From contig CABSBF010000004.1 of NCBI GenBank assembly GCA_902475855.1, forward strand, positions 10,967 to 74,966: a stretch of DNA of 64,000 nucleotides, read 5' to 3'. Of the stretch, positions 1 through 10,848 are shown piece by piece. Position numbers and translations under genes: made by a program. The stretch comes from an uncultured Eubacteriales bacterium. Lineage in GTDB: Bacteria > Bacillota > Clostridia > Oscillospirales > Oscillospiraceae. Position 1 is the first letter of the stretch; the number at the start of each line of letters is the position of its first letter. The notes beneath the pieces are model-generated. The model was not told the origin of the DNA. It made no database searches and was given only the letters and a program-made list of their open reading frames with translations.

Positions 1-2050
1 TCTCAACGTTTGCGCCGTCAAGCGTGCCGATGGTCACGGCGCCATTGATCATGAGCTTCATGTTGCCGGTGCCGGAGGCCTCCTTGCCCGCAACGGAGAT
101 CTGCTCAGAGATATCCGCCGCAGGGATGATGATCTCTGCCAGAGAAACCTTGTAGTCTTCAATAAAGACGACCTTGAGCTTATCGCGGACCTCGGGATCT
201 GCATTGATAAAGTTGGAAACCGCCACGATCAGGCTGATCGTCTGCTTTGCGCGGATATAACCGGCAGAGGCCTTGGCCGCAAAGATGAAGGTTCTGGGCA
301 CAAAAGGCGCGTCCGGATTCTTTTTGATCTGATTATACAGATACAGTACATGCAGAATATTCAGAAGCTGGCGCTTATATTCGTGCAGGCGCTTGATGTG
401 AATATCAAAAATGGAATTCGGATCGACACGGATGCCGTTGCGTTCCTCGATCAGCTTGGCCAGACGTTCCTTGTTTTTATGCTTGATTCTGCGCAGCTCG
501 GCAAGGACCTTCTCGTCGTTCTCATACTTCATCAGCTTTTCCAGCTCACGCGCATCTCGCTTAAAACCGTCGCCGATGAGTTTCGTCAGGTAGTCCGTCA
601 GAAGCGGGTCAGACTGGCAGAGCCAGCGGCGGTAGGCGATGCCGTTCGTCACATTCAGGAAGCGATCCGGCGTAATCTGGCAGTAATCGCGGAAAATGCC
701 GTTGCGCAGGATGTCCGTGTGCAGCTTGGAGACGCCGTTGACAGCATGGCAGGCCGCAAGGCAGAGATTCGCCATGCGGATCTCGTTGTTTGCAATGACC
801 GCCATGTAATTGATCTTGCCCCAGTCGTTGGGATAGACCGCGCACAGGCGCTCGATCAGGCGGCGATTGATCTCCACACAGATGGAGTAGACCCGCGGAA
901 GCTGCTCGCGGAACAGATCAACGTTCCAGCGCTCCAATGCCTCACTCATGACGGTGTGGTTGGTATACGACAGGGTGTTGCAGGTGATCTCCCACGCCTC
1001 ATCCCAGCCGAAATCATGCTCGTCGATCAGCAGACGCATCAGTTCCGGTACACAGAGCGCCGGATGGGTGTCATTGATGTGGATGGCCAGTTTATCGGCC
1101 AGATTGGAATAGGTATGATATTTCTTGTAGTGCTTCTTCAGAATACTCTGCAAGGAGGCAGAAACCAGCAGATACTGCTGCTTCAGGCGCAGGCGCTTGC
1201 CCTGGATATGATCGTCCGCCGGATAGAGAACCTTGGAGATGGTCTCCGCCATCGCGTTCTGCTCCAGCGCGCGGACGTAATCGCCGCGAGAGAAAGCCGC
1301 CATATCAAAGCTCTGCGGCAGCTTAGCGCTCCAGAGAATCAGGCGATTGGCAGCGTCGCTGTCATAGCCGGAAATATACATATCATGCGGCACGGCAATA
1401 ACAGAATTATAACCGACCTGCGCGACCTTGAAGCGGCCGTTGTCCATCCATTCACGAACCTCACCGCCAAACTTGACCTCCACCGCATCGTCCTCGCGGG
1501 TATGGAGCCACACGTCGCCCATATCCAGCCAGTTGTCCGGAAATTCCATCTGCCAGCCATCGACGATCTTTTGGCGGAAGATACCAAACTCATAGCGGAT
1601 GGAGCAGCCTGTGATGGGATAACCAAGGCCGGTACCTGCATCCATATAGCAAGACGCCAGGCGGCCAAGGCCGCCATTGCCCAGGCCGGCGTCCGGCTCC
1701 ATGGCATACAGGTGATCAATGTCGATCCCCGCCTGTTTCAGCATCGCGCGATACTCCTGCTCTACGCCGAGATTGAACAGGTTGTTTCGCAGGCTCGTGC
1801 CGACGAGGAATTCCATGGACATATAATATACTTCTTTTTTCTGCTCTTCGGCGCAGCGCTCCTGAAAAACACGATTCTTCTCTGCCAGAAGCTCACGCAC
1901 GACCGTGCAAAGTGCACGGTATGCCTGCCGTTCTGTCGCGTCCTCCAGACCGCAGCCGAAAATACGGCGCAGTGCGTCCTGCATCGCCTCTTTGGGGTTA
2001 ACGGTCAGCTCCGGGCGAGCGGGGTTCACTGTCTGTTTTGTTTTCTGCAT
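1..2050 (-). CDS. glgP: Glycogen/alpha-glucan phosphorylase, 3' end cut by window
   Basis: Releases glucose-1-phosphate from the non-reducing ends of glycogen with inorganic phosphate and PLP, in the cytoplasm. The gene leaves the window on the left; about 683 residues are visible of a family usually 750-850 long. Reading the minus strand shows YYMSMEFLVG and GLGNGGLGRLAACYMDAG in the N-terminal half, NDTHPA in the middle, and EASGTGNMK right at the edge, whose lysine carries PLP in this family. No frameshift is seen. The ATG at 2050 has GGAGG 5 nt upstream. It is the last visible gene of the glycogen operon, 54 nt after glgA, and that gap holds a perfect hairpin. The missing part is the extreme C-terminus, so the identity is secure. 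Confidence 0.96.
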   Translation of the reverse strand, partial: MQKTKQTVNPARPELTVNPKEAMQDALRRIFGCGLEDATERQAYRALCTVVRELLAEKNRVFQERCAEEQKKEVYYMSMEFLVGTSLRNNLFNLGVEQEYRAMLKQAGIDIDHLYAMEPDAGLGNGGLGRLASCYMDAGTGLGYPITGCSIRYEFGIFRQKIVDGWQMEFPDNWLDMGDVWLHTREDDAVEVKFGGEVREWMDNGRFKVAQVGYNSVIAVPHDMYISGYDSDAANRLILWSAKLPQSFDMAAFSRGDYVRALEQNAMAETISKVLYPADDHIQGKRLRLKQQYLLVSASLQSILKKHYKKYHTYSNLADKLAIHINDTHPALCVPELMRLLIDEHDFGWDEAWEITCNTLSYTNHTVMSEALERWNVDLFREQLPRVYSICVEINRRLIERLCAVYPNDWGKINYMAVIANNEIRMANLCLAACHAVNGVSKLHTDILRNGIFRDYCQITPDRFLNVTNGIAYRRWLCQSDPLLTDYLTKLIGDGFKRDARELEKLMKYENDEKVLAELRRIKHKNKERLAKLIEERNGIRVDPNSIFDIHIKRLHEYKRQLLNILHVLYLYNQIKKNPDAPFVPRTFIFAAKASAGYIRAKQTISLIVAVSNFINADPEVRDKLKVVFIEDYKVSLAEIIIPAADISEQISVAGKEASGTGNMKLMINGAVTIGTLDGANVE

Positions 2051-2075
2051 AGTTGCCTCCTAGTTGTCTGTCTGT

Positions 2076-2099
2076 GGAGGCTCCGAAAATGGAGCCTCC
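2076..2099 (-). other. Intergenic hairpin between glgA and glgP
   Basis: A perfect 9-bp inverted repeat (GGAGGCTCC, loop of 6, GGAGCCTCC) fills the short gap between the glgA stop and the glgP ribosome-binding site. No T-run follows on the minus strand, so it is not a standard terminator. It may act as an mRNA processing or stability element that sets glgP expression apart from the synthetic genes; that role is inference. Confidence 0.6.
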
Positions 2100-2104
2100 G
2101 GGGA

Positions 2105-3535
2105 TTATTTGCTGCGCAGCTCGGTATAAAGCTGCATATATTCCGCGGCAGGCTGCTGCCAACTGAAGTCGCACTCCATGTCGCGTTTTGCCAGTTCGTT
2201 CCATTCCTCACGCGCTCCATAGTAAAGGCCGACCGCACGGTCGATGGCGCCGAGGAAATCATCCGCGTTATAGCTCTGAAAGGTGAAGCCGCGGCCCTCC
2301 TTCGTCTCGTTATTATAGGGTGGGACAGTATCGCGCAGGCCGCCGGTAGCGGCAACGATGGGCACCGTGCCGTAGCGCATGGCAATCAGCTGCGACAGAC
2401 CACATGGCTCGGACTTCGACGGCATCAGGTACATATCCGCGCCGGCATAAATGCGCGACGCAAGTTCCTGATCGAAGCACAGCCGCACGGCAACTCTGCC
2501 GGGATATTGACGCGCAAAGGCGCTCAGCGCATATTCGTACTGACGGTCTCCCGTGCCGACAACGACAAGCTGCACTTCCCGCTCCATCAACCGCTGGAAG
2601 ATATAGCACAGCAGGTCAATTCCCTTGTGCCCCGCCAAACGCGTGACCATCGCCAGAATGGGTGCATCCGTATCCGTCCGCAGGCCGAGTTCCTCGCGAA
2701 GCGCGCGTTTGTTTTCCCATTTTCCTTCCATGTGCGCCGCAGAATAGTGCGTGCCGATTGCCTTATCCGTCTCCGGATTGAAAGTCTCCGTATTGATGCC
2801 GTTGGTGATGCCCCAGAGCCACGCGTTGCGCAGCACTCCGTCGAGCCGGTGCGCATAATAGGGATAGCGCAGCTCATCGGCATAGGACTTGGAAACGGTC
2901 GTCACGATGTCCGATACCTCGATGGCGCCCTTCATCATATTGATCGCACCGTCGAAGGTGAGCTTTGCACGATATTCCTCCGGCAGGCCAAGCGTATTGT
3001 CAAAGAAGGCCTCGTCCGCCCAGCCCTGATACTCCACATTGTGGATGGTAAAAACGGTCTTCGTTTCCGGGCTCCAGTCATGGTACAGTGCGCGGTAATA
3101 GACCACCGCCATAGCAGCCTGCCAGTCGTGACAATGCAGAATCTCCGGCTTGAAATCCAGATAATACAGCGTTGCAAGAACGGCCTTGGAAAAATAAGCG
3201 AACCGCTCGCCGTCGTCAAAATCTCCGTAGATGGAGTTCCGCGCGCCGAAATAGTAATCGTTGTCGATGAAATAGATTTGCAGCTTTTTCCGGCGGGATT
3301 TCAGGCGCAGGATGCCGACATAGCTTTCCCTCCACGCCAGTTCCATATTAAAAGAGCCGACATATTCCACAGGAAGATTCGGGTCCTGCTTCAGTTTTTT
3401 ATAGTACGGAAGGAGCAGAACAAGCTCGTTTCCCTTGATCCGGGAAAGCTCCTCAGGCAGTGCCTGCATGACATCGCCCAGTCCGCCCGTCTTGACAAAG
3501 GGTGCCGCTTCAGAAGCGACCATTGCAATTTTCAT
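2105..3535 (-). CDS. glgA: Glycogen synthase (ADP-glucose type, GT5)
   Basis: Transfers glucose from ADP-glucose to the growing alpha-1,4-glucan chain. The 476-residue length is normal for bacterial GlgA. The ADP-glucose-binding KTGGL motif sits at residues 15-19, and the C-terminal lobe holds PSKSEPCGLSQLIAMRYG, the usual GT5 acceptor/donor signature with the conserved Glu. The ATG at 3535 overlaps the glgD stop by 4 nt (ATGA), so the two are probably translationally coupled. It uses the ADP-glucose made by GlgC/GlgD, and its product is branched by GlgB; all lie in the same minus-strand operon. Confidence 0.97.
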   Translation of the reverse strand: MKIAMVASEAAPFVKTGGLGDVMQALPEELSRIKGNELVLLLPYYKKLKQDPNLPVEYVGSFNMELAWRESYVGILRLKSRRKKLQIYFIDNDYYFGARNSIYGDFDDGERFAYFSKAVLATLYYLDFKPEILHCHDWQAAMAVVYYRALYHDWSPETKTVFTIHNVEYQGWADEAFFDNTLGLPEEYRAKLTFDGAINMMKGAIEVSDIVTTVSKSYADELRYPYYAHRLDGVLRNAWLWGITNGINTETFNPETDKAIGTHYSAAHMEGKWENKRALREELGLRTDTDAPILAMVTRLAGHKGIDLLCYIFQRLMEREVQLVVVGTGDRQYEYALSAFARQYPGRVAVRLCFDQELASRIYAGADMYLMPSKSEPCGLSQLIAMRYGTVPIVAATGGLRDTVPPYNNETKEGRGFTFQSYNADDFLGAIDRAVGLYYGAREEWNELAKRDMECDFSWQQPAAEYMQLYTELRSK

Positions 3536-4647
3536 ACCACTTCTCCTCTTTTAAATACCAGCGGATGATCCTTCGTGCCGCGCAAAACGGCGCCGGGACG
3601 CACGATAACGTCTTTATCCAGAATAACACACTCCAGATCTGCGCCCTCGCCGATCACACAGCCCTGCATGATGACGCAGTCGCGAATCTCCGCATTGACC
3701 TCCAGACGCGCGCCTCGGAAGAGAACGGAATTACTGGCTTTCCCCTCCAGCGTACAGCCGTCGGCAACGATGCAGTCGTCGATCTCAGAGTGCTCACCAT
3801 AGTAGGTCGGAACCTCATCGCGCACCTTGGTATAGATGGTCAAACCGCTGCCAAACAAGCCGTAGCGAACCTCCGGACGGATCAGCGCCAGACTGTTATG
3901 GTAAAACTCCGTTGTGCTTTCATTGAACAGTGCAATGCCGCCAAAGCGATAGGCGTTGACCTTCATCTCGGCTTCGGCAAAGCCGTGCATGACAAGATCG
4001 CGCTCAAAGTGATAGCGGTTGTGCGCCACCGCCTCAGTCACCTCGTGCATCAGCAGTTTCCGGCTGATGACGAAAATGCCCATGGAAGCAAAGTACTCCT
4101 CCCCTGCGCAGTAATCGACCGCCAGATCCGTCACCTGATTCTTTTCATCCAGCCGAACCGCAAGATCGAGCTGCTTTTTCCCGTTGGCAATACCTTCCTT
4201 GGTCACGACCGTCAGATCCGCACCGGAGGCGATATGATCCGCCAGCAGCTTGCGGAAATCCATGGCGCAGAGCACGCCGCTGTCGACCAGGATCACGTAG
4301 TCCTCCACTGAATCCTCCAGGAAGGACATTGCGGAATTGATCGCCTCCAGCTTGCCGCGGTAGGAGCCGTTGTGACCCATGGCAAACGGCGTCAGAAATT
4401 CCAGGCCGCCGTCGGCCAGGTCGAGATCCCACTCCTGCCCGGAGCCGATATGATTCATCAGAGACTGGTAATTGTGCTTTGTAATAATGCCGATGTGGCG
4501 GATGCCGGAATTCGTCATGTTGGAAAGGGAGAAGTCGATCTGGCGGTAACGACCGCCATAGGGCAGTGAAGCCATGGTGCGCTTATTGGTCAGGGAGCCA
4601 AGAGAGCTGTCATAAATATTCGCAAATACGATTCCCATTGCAGTCAT
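3532..4647 (-). CDS. glgD: Glucose-1-phosphate adenylyltransferase subunit GlgD
   Basis: Second, non-catalytic or regulatory subunit of ADP-glucose pyrophosphorylase, typical of Firmicutes where it pairs with GlgC. The protein has 371 residues. It keeps the nucleotidyltransferase-fold stretch PYGGRYRQIDFSLSNM near residue 30 and a C-terminal left-handed beta-helix-like region. The GGxGxRL nucleotide loop of GlgC is missing: its N-terminus reads ANIYDSSLGSLTNKR instead. That pattern is what separates GlgD from GlgC. The ATG at 4647 has GGAGG 8 nt upstream. It lies 14 nt after glgC and overlaps glgA by 4 nt. Confidence 0.95.
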   Translation of the reverse strand: MTAMGIVFANIYDSSLGSLTNKRTMASLPYGGRYRQIDFSLSNMTNSGIRHIGIITKHNYQSLMNHIGSGQEWDLDLADGGLEFLTPFAMGHNGSYRGKLEAINSAMSFLEDSVEDYVILVDSGVLCAMDFRKLLADHIASGADLTVVTKEGIANGKKQLDLAVRLDEKNQVTDLAVDYCAGEEYFASMGIFVISRKLLMHEVTEAVAHNRYHFERDLVMHGFAEAEMKVNAYRFGGIALFNESTTEFYHNSLALIRPEVRYGLFGSGLTIYTKVRDEVPTYYGEHSEIDDCIVADGCTLEGKASNSVLFRGARLEVNAEIRDCVIMQGCVIGEGADLECVILDKDVIVRPGAVLRGTKDHPLVFKRGEVV

Positions 4648-4661
4648 GATTTATCCCTCCC

Positions 4662-5849
4662 TCAGCGGATCTCGCCCGGCATGATAGCCGAATTCGGTGC
4701 GACGGTTTTCGCTTTTCCGACAACGCTGATTTTCTTCTCCTCGCCTTCGGCGAAGGAGCCGCCGATCACGGCGCCGCGGCAGATACGGCAGTCCTCGCCA
4801 ATAATGGCATGGCGGATGATCGCATCCTTTTCGATGCGAACGTTCGGCATAATGACGCTGTCCTCCACGATCGCGCCCTCTTCCACCGTGCAGCCGGTGG
4901 AGATGACCGAATGGGAAATACAGCCGAAGATCTCACAGCCCTCCGCAATCAGGCTATTGATATTTTTGGATTTTTTTGCAATGAAGCTCGACGGCATAGC
5001 GTAGTTTCTGGCATAGATCCGCTTGCCCTTCTCGCCGTTGAGATTGAAAGTAGGCTCTGTTCCGAGCAGATCCATATTGGCTTCCCAGAGAGAATTGATC
5101 GTTCCGACATCCTTCCAGTAGCCTTCAAACTGATAGGCAAACAGGCGGTGGCCCGCTGCGAGAATCGCCGGGATTACGTTCTTGCCAAAATCGTTCTCGG
5201 ACTTGGGATCCTCTTCATCCGCAATAAGGAACTTTTTCAGAACCGACCACTTAAAGATATAAATACCCATGGACGCATTCGTGCTCTTCGGCTTTTTGGG
5301 TTTCTCCTCAAACTCGTAGATTTCGCCGTCCTCCCGGGTATTCATGATACCGAAGCGGCTGGCCTCCTCAAGCGGAACCGTACGCACCGCGATGGTGCAA
5401 TCGGCATCCTTCTGCTCGTGAAAACGCATCATGGCCGCATAGTCCATCTTATAGATATGGTCGCCTGAGAGAATCAGCACATGATCCGGATCATAGCGCT
5501 CGATAAAGGGAATATTCTGATAGATAGCGTTCGCCGTTCCCTTATACCACTCGGACTTTTTGCTTCTGGCATAGGGCGGCAGCACCTGCGCCCCGCCATG
5601 GCTGCGGTTCAGACGCCACGGCTGGCCATTGCCTATGTATTCATTCAGCTCCAGCGGCTGATACTGCGTCAGAATACCGACGGTATCAATGCCGGAATTG
5701 ACGCAGTTGGAAAGCGGGAAATCAATGATGCGGTATTTTCCACCAAAGGGAACGGCAGGCTTGGCGGTATTCTCCGTCAGCACCATCAGACGGCTGCCCT
5801 GGCCGCCGGCAAGAAGCATTGCAACGCAGTGTTTTTTCTGAAAGTTCAT
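4662..5849 (-). CDS. glgC: Glucose-1-phosphate adenylyltransferase catalytic subunit
   Basis: Makes ADP-glucose and pyrophosphate from ATP and glucose-1-phosphate, the committed step of bacterial glycogen synthesis. The nucleotide loop [10 protein letters not shown] is close to the N-terminus and is followed by [15 protein letters not shown]. The middle holds [10 protein letters not shown] and the FEEKPKKP sugar-phosphate region, and the C-terminus is a beta-helix. I start at the ATG at 5849 because AAGGAG lies 8 nt upstream; a TTG two codons earlier (5855) is possible but would start inside the glgB stop overlap. With the ATG the protein has 395 residues. GlgD follows 14 nt later, as expected for a GlgC/GlgD heteromer. 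Confidence 0.96.
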   Translation of the reverse strand: MNFQKKHCVAMLLAGGQGSRLMVLTENTAKPAVPFGGKYRIIDFPLSNCVNSGIDTVGILTQYQPLELNEYIGNGQPWRLNRSHGGAQVLPPYARSKKSEWYKGTANAIYQNIPFIERYDPDHVLILSGDHIYKMDYAAMMRFHEQKDADCTIAVRTVPLEEASRFGIMNTREDGEIYEFEEKPKKPKSTNASMGIYIFKWSVLKKFLIADEEDPKSENDFGKNVIPAILAAGHRLFAYQFEGYWKDVGTINSLWEANMDLLGTEPTFNLNGEKGKRIYARNYAMPSSFIAKKSKNINSLIAEGCEIFGCISHSVISTGCTVEEGAIVEDSVIMPNVRIEKDAIIRHAIIGEDCRICRGAVIGGSFAEGEEKKISVVGKAKTVAPNSAIMPGEIR

Positions 5850-5851
5850 GC

Positions 5852-7750
5852 TCAATTCTCCTTTTTTTGTTTTCTCGGTGTGACCTTTCTGCGGTAGAAG
5901 GTTGTCGAAAGCGGCGGAATCGTAAATTCGCCGGAATAGGATAAGCCGTGCATGGATTCTTTCTCTGCTATGACATTGGGAAGTTCCATCCCGCTGCCGC
6001 CATAAGCGACATCGTCACTGTTGAATACCGGCTGATATTCGCCGGGCTTTGGCAGGCCGAGGCGATAGCCGGTGCGCGCGACCGGACAGAAATTGCAGAT
6101 CACGATCAGTTCTCTGCCTCTGCGGTCGATTCTCCGGAAGGAAATAATGCTGTTGTCGCAGTCGTCCGGTGCGATCCAGCGGAAGCCATTCCAGTCAGAG
6201 TCGTTGTTCCACAAGCTGCTGTTGTCCAGATAGAAATGGTTCAGATCGCGGACGTAGGCCTGCATCTGACGATGCCGGTCGTAACCGAGCAGCATCCAGT
6301 CAAGCTGCTGGTCATAACGCCACTCGATAAACTGCGCAAATTCGTTGCCCATAAAGTTGAGCTTCTTGCCTGGGTGGCTCATCATAAAGCCGTACAGCAC
6401 GCGGAGATTGCTGAACTTCGCGTCGTACTCGCCCGGCATTTTATTGATGAGTGAGCCCTTGCCATGGACGACCTCATCATGTGAAAGCGGGAGGATGAAA
6501 TTCTCCGAATAGGCATAGGTCATGGAGAAGGTCAGATTGTTGTGGCTTCCCTTGCGGAAGAGCGGGTCAAGGGACATATAGCGCAGCATATCGTTCATCC
6601 AGCCCATGTTCCACTTGTAGAGGAAGCCCAGGCCGCCGTCGTAATCCGGCTTTGTCACCATGGGGTAGGCGGTGGATTCCTCCGCAGCCGTGATCGCGTT
6701 GCGTCGGGCGGAGAAAATCGCGCGGTTGAGCTTGCGCAGGAAGGCAATCGCCTCCAGATTCTCCTTGCCGCCGAATTTATTGGGATGATACTCCTTGCGG
6801 CCATAGTCAAGATAGAGCATCGCGGCAACGGCATCCACACGCAGGCCGTCTATGTGATAGGTTTCCATCCAGTAGACGGCATTCGAGATCAGGAAGGACT
6901 GCACCTCGCCTTTGCCGAAATCAAAAACCCGCGTCGTCCAGTCCGGATGTTCGTTCATCATGGGGTCGGACAACTCATAGCAGCAGGTGCCGTCAAATTC
7001 ATAAAGGCCGTTTTCGTCCTTGGGGAAGTGCGCCGGCACCCAGTCCAGCAGGACACCGATGCCTGCCTGATGGCATTTATCCACAAAGCGCATTAACTGC
7101 TGCGGCTCTCCATAACGCGAGGTGGGCGCATAATATCCGGTCACCTGATAGCCCCAGGAGGGGTCATAGGGATATTCAGAAAGCGGCATCAGCTCCAGAT
7201 GGGTGTAGCCCATTTCTTTAAGATAGGGCACCAGTTCATCTGCCAGTTCCTCATAATTATAGCAGCTTCCGTCCGGCTTGCGCCGCCATGAGCCAAAATG
7301 AACCTCATAGATGTTCATCGGGCTGTCCAGCAGTTTCCGCTTTCCCTGCTGGCGGCGGTAGGCAGCATCGCCCCAGGTATAACCCTCCAGCGTACAGATT
7401 CTGCTGGAGGTCTCCGGCAGGCTGCAACTGCGGAAGCCATAGGGATCAGACTTGTAGACCGTGCTCCCGTCGGCGCGGCGGACGCAGAATTTATAAGCGT
7501 CGCCCTCCTTGGCATAGATAGAAAACGCCTCCCAAACGCCATATTCCAAATGGGTCATCGGCATATCCATCGGATTCCAGAAATTCCAGTCGCCGGTCAC
7601 ACTCACGCCCTGCGCATGCGGTGCCCAGACGCGGAAAACATACCCGGGAACGCCGTCCTGCTCTGCTTTATGGCATCCAAGGAAGGTGTAGGCCCGTGAT
7701 TCATCCCCCAAGGAAAACCGTTTCAGGGAATTGTGCATTATCTGCTCCAT
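5852..7750 (-). CDS. glgB: 1,4-alpha-glucan branching enzyme (GH13)
   Basis: Cuts alpha-1,4 chains and re-joins them as alpha-1,6 branches. The protein has 632 residues with an N-terminal CBM48-like domain ([18 protein letters not shown]), a central GH13 barrel and a C-terminal beta-sandwich. Catalytic features seen are [12 protein letters not shown] (nucleophile Asp), AEESTAYP (acid/base Glu) and [13 protein letters not shown] (third acid). It is first in the glycogen operon, so it is probably co-transcribed with glgC, glgD, glgA and glgP. The ATG at 7750 has AAAGGAG about 9 nt upstream; an in-frame ATG four codons later also has a GGAG at 6 nt and is a possible alternative start. Confidence 0.96.
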   Translation of the reverse strand: MEQIMHNSLKRFSLGDESRAYTFLGCHKAEQDGVPGYVFRVWAPHAQGVSVTGDWNFWNPMDMPMTHLEYGVWEAFSIYAKEGDAYKFCVRRADGSTVYKSDPYGFRSCSLPETSSRICTLEGYTWGDAAYRRQQGKRKLLDSPMNIYEVHFGSWRRKPDGSCYNYEELADELVPYLKEMGYTHLELMPLSEYPYDPSWGYQVTGYYAPTSRYGEPQQLMRFVDKCHQAGIGVLLDWVPAHFPKDENGLYEFDGTCCYELSDPMMNEHPDWTTRVFDFGKGEVQSFLISNAVYWMETYHIDGLRVDAVAAMLYLDYGRKEYHPNKFGGKENLEAIAFLRKLNRAIFSARRNAITAAEESTAYPMVTKPDYDGGLGFLYKWNMGWMNDMLRYMSLDPLFRKGSHNNLTFSMTYAYSENFILPLSHDEVVHGKGSLINKMPGEYDAKFSNLRVLYGFMMSHPGKKLNFMGNEFAQFIEWRYDQQLDWMLLGYDRHRQMQAYVRDLNHFYLDNSSLWNNDSDWNGFRWIAPDDCDNSIISFRRIDRRGRELIVICNFCPVARTGYRLGLPKPGEYQPVFNSDDVAYGGSGMELPNVIAEKESMHGLSYSGEFTIPPLSTTFYRRKVTPRKQKKEN

Positions 7751-7851
7751 TCATACGTGCTCCTTTGTCCCAGTGATTTCTTTGCGTCCTTTTGCAGGGG
7801 CAAAGCGGCTTTTATGAAAGCAGGCCTTGCCCTTACCAACTGACGCTATCT

Positions 7852-7879
7852 ATTATACAACTTTGCACAAAAATTTCAA
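7852..7879 (-). promoter_or_regulatory. Putative sigma-A promoter of the glycogen operon
   Basis: On the minus strand TTGAAA (7874-7879) is followed by a 16-nt spacer and an exact TATAAT (7852-7857). It lies about 100 nt before the glgB start, leaving a leader of roughly 95 nt. Confidence 0.6.
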
Positions 7880-8026
7880 CCGTTTCAGCGGAATACTGAT
7901 AGATTTGTCATATTTTCCGCCAAGGTTGATAGATCGTATCGTTTTCCCGTATTGTACGCTTCTTTCGGGGAAAAATATGCGAAAAACGGTCGGAATGTCA
8001 AACTAATTCCGAGACATCACGCAAAA
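7880..8026. other. Gene-free stretch between leuS terminator and glg promoter
   Basis: AT-rich spacer without a credible gene on either strand. A second possible promoter for the glycogen operon is visible on the minus strand: TTGACA at 7996-8001 with a poor -10 (ATATTT) 17 nt later. No operator or riboswitch could be recognised. Confidence 0.4.
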
Positions 8027-8052
8027 TCCGCCGGGAGAACCCTCCCGGCGGA
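8027..8052 (-). terminator. Rho-independent terminator after leuS
   Basis: GC-rich 10-11 bp stem (CCGCCGGGAG / CTCCCGGCGG) with a 4-nt loop, followed on the minus strand by ATTTTG. It lies 6 nt after the leuS stop and closes the nine-gene smc-to-leuS run. Confidence 0.85.
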
Positions 8053-8058
8053 CTGGCA

Positions 8059-10470
8059 TTATTTTACGATCAGGTTAACCAGCTTGTTTTTCACAACAAT
8101 GGTCTTGACAACGGAGCCACCCTGCTTTTCCAAGAAGCGAGCGATCTTCTCGTCTGCCGTTGCCGCAGCGATGACCGCTTCGTTGTCCAGGTCCGCCGCA
8201 ACATGGATGGTGCCGCGGAGTTTGCCGTTGACCTGCACAGCCATGTCGATCTCGGAGTCCTTGCACTTTTCCTCGTCATAGGTTGGCCAGGAAGAAACGG
8301 AGCAGATGCCCTCAAAGCCATGTAGCTGCCAGATCTCGTCGCAGATATGCGGCGCAAATGGGCTGAGGAGTTGAAGGAGTGTTTTCAGCTCCGCAGCATT
8401 ACAGCCGTTGTCCGTCAGGGTGGACGTCAGGGTCATCAGCGCAGCAAGCGCAGTGTTGCCCTTGAGCGCGTCGATGTCGGACGTGACCTTACGGATGGTC
8501 TTATGGAGGATGGCCTCGTTTTTCTTGGAATAAGCCGTTTCGTGATCGGTTACGGTTTCGGCGAGATTCCAGACCTTGTCAAGGAAGCGCTTGCAGCCCT
8601 TGACCGCATTGGTCGCCCAGGTTGCCGCCTTCTCAAAGTCGCCGATGAAGATAATATAAGTGCGCATCGTGTCAGCGCCGAATTCGCGGATGACATCCGT
8701 CGGGTTGATGACATTGCCGCGGGATTTGGACATCTTGATTCCGCCCTCGCCGAGAATCATGCCATGACTCGTGCGCTTGGCATAAGGCTCCTTCGTCGGC
8801 ACGATGCCGAGGTCATACAGGAACTTGTGCCAGAAGCGGGAGTAGAGCAGATGCAGCGTGGTGTGCTCCATGCCGCCGTTGTACCAGTCCACAGGGCTCC
8901 AGTATTTCAGAGCCTCAGGGCTGGCCAGTGCCTCATCATTGTGCGGATCCATATAGCGCAGATAGTACCACGAGGAACCGGCCCACTGCGGCATGGTGTC
9001 CGTTTCGCGCTTAGCAGGGCCGCCACAGCACGGGCAGGTGGTGTTCACCCAATCGGTGATATTGGCAAGCGGAGAATGGCCGTCGTCCGTCGGCTCATAG
9101 CTTTCGACCTCCGGCAGGAGCAGCGGCAGATCCTTCTCATCCAGCGGAACGGTACCGCACTTCGGGCAGTGTACGATGGGAATGGGCTCTCCCCAGTAGC
9201 GCTGACGGGAAAACACCCAGTCGCGCAGCTTGAAGTTGACCTTCGCCTCGCCGAGTTTCTTCTCCTCCAGATAGGCAACGATCGCCTTCTTTGCCTCCTC
9301 GACGCTCATGCCGTCAAGCAGGCCGGAATTGACCATCACGCCGGTCGCACAATCCGTGAAGGCTGCCTCCTGGACGTTGCCGCCCTTAACGACTTCGATG
9401 ATCTCACAGCCGAACTTCTTGGCAAACTCCCAGTCGCGCTCGTCATGGGCAGGCACTGCCATGATCGCGCCGGTGCCATAGGTCGCCAGAACATAGTCGG
9501 AAATAAAAATAGGGATCTCCTTACCGTTGACGGGGTTGATGCCCTTCACACCGCGGAGCTGCACACCGGTCTTTTCCTTGGAAAGCTCGGTACGCTCAAA
9601 GTCGGACTTTGCCGCTGCTGCTTTCTGGTATTCCTTGATCTCGTCGGCATTTTCCAAACGATCCATCCATTTTTCCACCAGGGCATGCTCCGGAGAAAGA
9701 ACCATGTACGTTGCGCCGAAGAGGGTGTCCGGCCGGGTCGTATAAACCACGACATCGTCACCCAGCGTGGTGGCGAAGCGCACCTCCGCGCCGGTGGAGC
9801 GGCCAATCCAGTTGCGCTGCTGGATCTTAACGCGCTCGACATAGTCCACATCATCCAGATCGTCCAGCAGGCGCTGGGCGTATTTCGTGATGCGGAGCAT
9901 CCACTGGCTCTTTTCCTTCCGCACGACCGGACTGCCACAGCGCTCGCAGACATTTTCCACGACCTCCTCATTGGCAAGCACGCACTTACAGGAGGTGCAC
10001 CAGTTGACCGGCATTTTAGCCTTATAGGCAAGCCCATGCTTATAGAGCTGAAGGAAAATCCACTGCGTCCACTTGTAGTATTTAGGATCAGTGGTATTGA
10101 TCTCGCGGTCCCAGTCAAAGCTGTAGCCAAGCGCCTGAAGCTGGCTGCGGAAGGTCTTGATGTTGTTCTCTGTGACGATGGCCGGATGAATGTGATTCTT
10201 GATCGCGTAGTTCTCCGTCGGCAGACCGAAGGCATCATAGCCCATGGGGAACAGGACATTCTCGCCCTGCATCCGGTGCTTGCGCGCGATCACATCCATC
10301 GCGGTATAGGGGCGGGCATGGCCGACATGCAGGCCGGCTCCGGAGGGATACGGGAACTCGATCAGTGCATAGAACTTCTTTTGATCTGCGCCGGTTTCCG
10401 CCTTATAAAGCTGCTGTTCGGCCCAGATCTTGTGCCATTTGCTTTCAATGGCAGTAAAATCGTATTTCAC
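8059..10470 (-). CDS. leuS: Leucyl-tRNA synthetase
   Basis: Charges tRNA-Leu with leucine; class I aminoacyl-tRNA synthetase. The protein has 803 residues, normal for the bacterial type. It shows the HIGH-type motif [12 protein letters not shown] near residue 40, two CxxC pairs of a zinc-binding insertion (CTSCKC and CERCG), the editing domain with [21 protein letters not shown], the KMSKSRGN loop at about residue 575, and a C-terminal anticodon-binding region. The start is GTG at 10470, overlapping the rsfS stop as GTGA, so translation is probably coupled. There is no T-box leader; expression seems tied to the upstream operon. A tRNA-Leu gene is in the window at 36183-36266. Confidence 0.98.
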   Translation of the reverse strand: MKYDFTAIESKWHKIWAEQQLYKAETGADQKKFYALIEFPYPSGAGLHVGHARPYTAMDVIARKHRMQGENVLFPMGYDAFGLPTENYAIKNHIHPAIVTENNIKTFRSQLQALGYSFDWDREINTTDPKYYKWTQWIFLQLYKHGLAYKAKMPVNWCTSCKCVLANEEVVENVCERCGSPVVRKEKSQWMLRITKYAQRLLDDLDDVDYVERVKIQQRNWIGRSTGAEVRFATTLGDDVVVYTTRPDTLFGATYMVLSPEHALVEKWMDRLENADEIKEYQKAAAAKSDFERTELSKEKTGVQLRGVKGINPVNGKEIPIFISDYVLATYGTGAIMAVPAHDERDWEFAKKFGCEIIEVVKGGNVQEAAFTDCATGVMVNSGLLDGMSVEEAKKAIVAYLEEKKLGEAKVNFKLRDWVFSRQRYWGEPIPIVHCPKCGTVPLDEKDLPLLLPEVESYEPTDDGHSPLANITDWVNTTCPCCGGPAKRETDTMPQWAGSSWYYLRYMDPHNDEALASPEALKYWSPVDWYNGGMEHTTLHLLYSRFWHKFLYDLGIVPTKEPYAKRTSHGMILGEGGIKMSKSRGNVINPTDVIREFGADTMRTYIIFIGDFEKAATWATNAVKGCKRFLDKVWNLAETVTDHETAYSKKNEAILHKTIRKVTSDIDALKGNTALAALMTLTSTLTDNGCNAAELKTLLQLLSPFAPHICDEIWQLHGFEGICSVSSWPTYDEEKCKDSEIDMAVQVNGKLRGTIHVAADLDNEAVIAAATADEKIARFLEKQGGSVVKTIVVKNKLVNLIVK

Positions 10471-10832
10471 TTTGCTTCCTCCTCAAAGGACACCGGAATT
10501 TGCTGTGCGTCGTTCCAGAGGCGCTCCAGATCATAGAATTCACGGGTTTCATTTGTAAAGACATGAACCACCACGCAGCCGAAATCCAGCAGCACCCACG
10601 TGCCGCCGCGATGTCCCTCGCGGTGAAGCAGCGGCTCACCCATTTCCTCAACGGCGGCCTCCGCCGCGTCGCAGAGGGTCTTGACGTGCGTATTGGACGT
10701 ACCGGTGCAAATCAGAAAATAATCCGCGATGCTCGTCACATCCGTGACCTCCAGCAGGCGAATGTCGAGTCCCTTTCTGTCATCGAGGGCCTTTGCCGCC
10801 CGCAGGGCAATCTGTTTGGGGGTATATTCCAT
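10467..10832 (-). CDS. rsfS: Ribosome silencing factor RsfS
   Basis: Binds ribosomal protein L14 and blocks joining of 30S and 50S subunits when nutrients are short (Iojap/RsfS family). The protein has 121 residues and carries the family core [20 protein letters not shown] and [17 protein letters not shown]. The ATG at 10832 fits the family start and has AAGGAG 8 nt upstream; an upstream in-frame extension rich in Pro, Ser and Arg is just the antisense reading of the LCP tail and was discarded. It overlaps leuS by 4 nt. Its position after nadD and an LCP gene is the common Firmicutes nadD-yqeK-rsfS neighbourhood. Confidence 0.96.
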   Translation of the reverse strand: MEYTPKQIALRAAKALDDRKGLDIRLLEVTDVTSIADYFLICTGTSNTHVKTLCDAAEAAVEEMGEPLLHREGHRGGTWVLLDFGCVVVHVFTNETREFYDLERLWNDAQQIPVSFEEEAK

Positions 10833-10848
10833 GTTGTTCTCCTTTCTG

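Noticed and set aside
350..3568. A 1072-residue open frame on the plus strand
   Set aside because: It is the antisense reading of glgP and glgA. The minus-strand frames match known families in full, and the plus-strand product resembles nothing.
8347..10536. A 729-residue plus-strand open frame
   Set aside because: Antisense shadow of leuS, caused by the GC-rich codon pattern.
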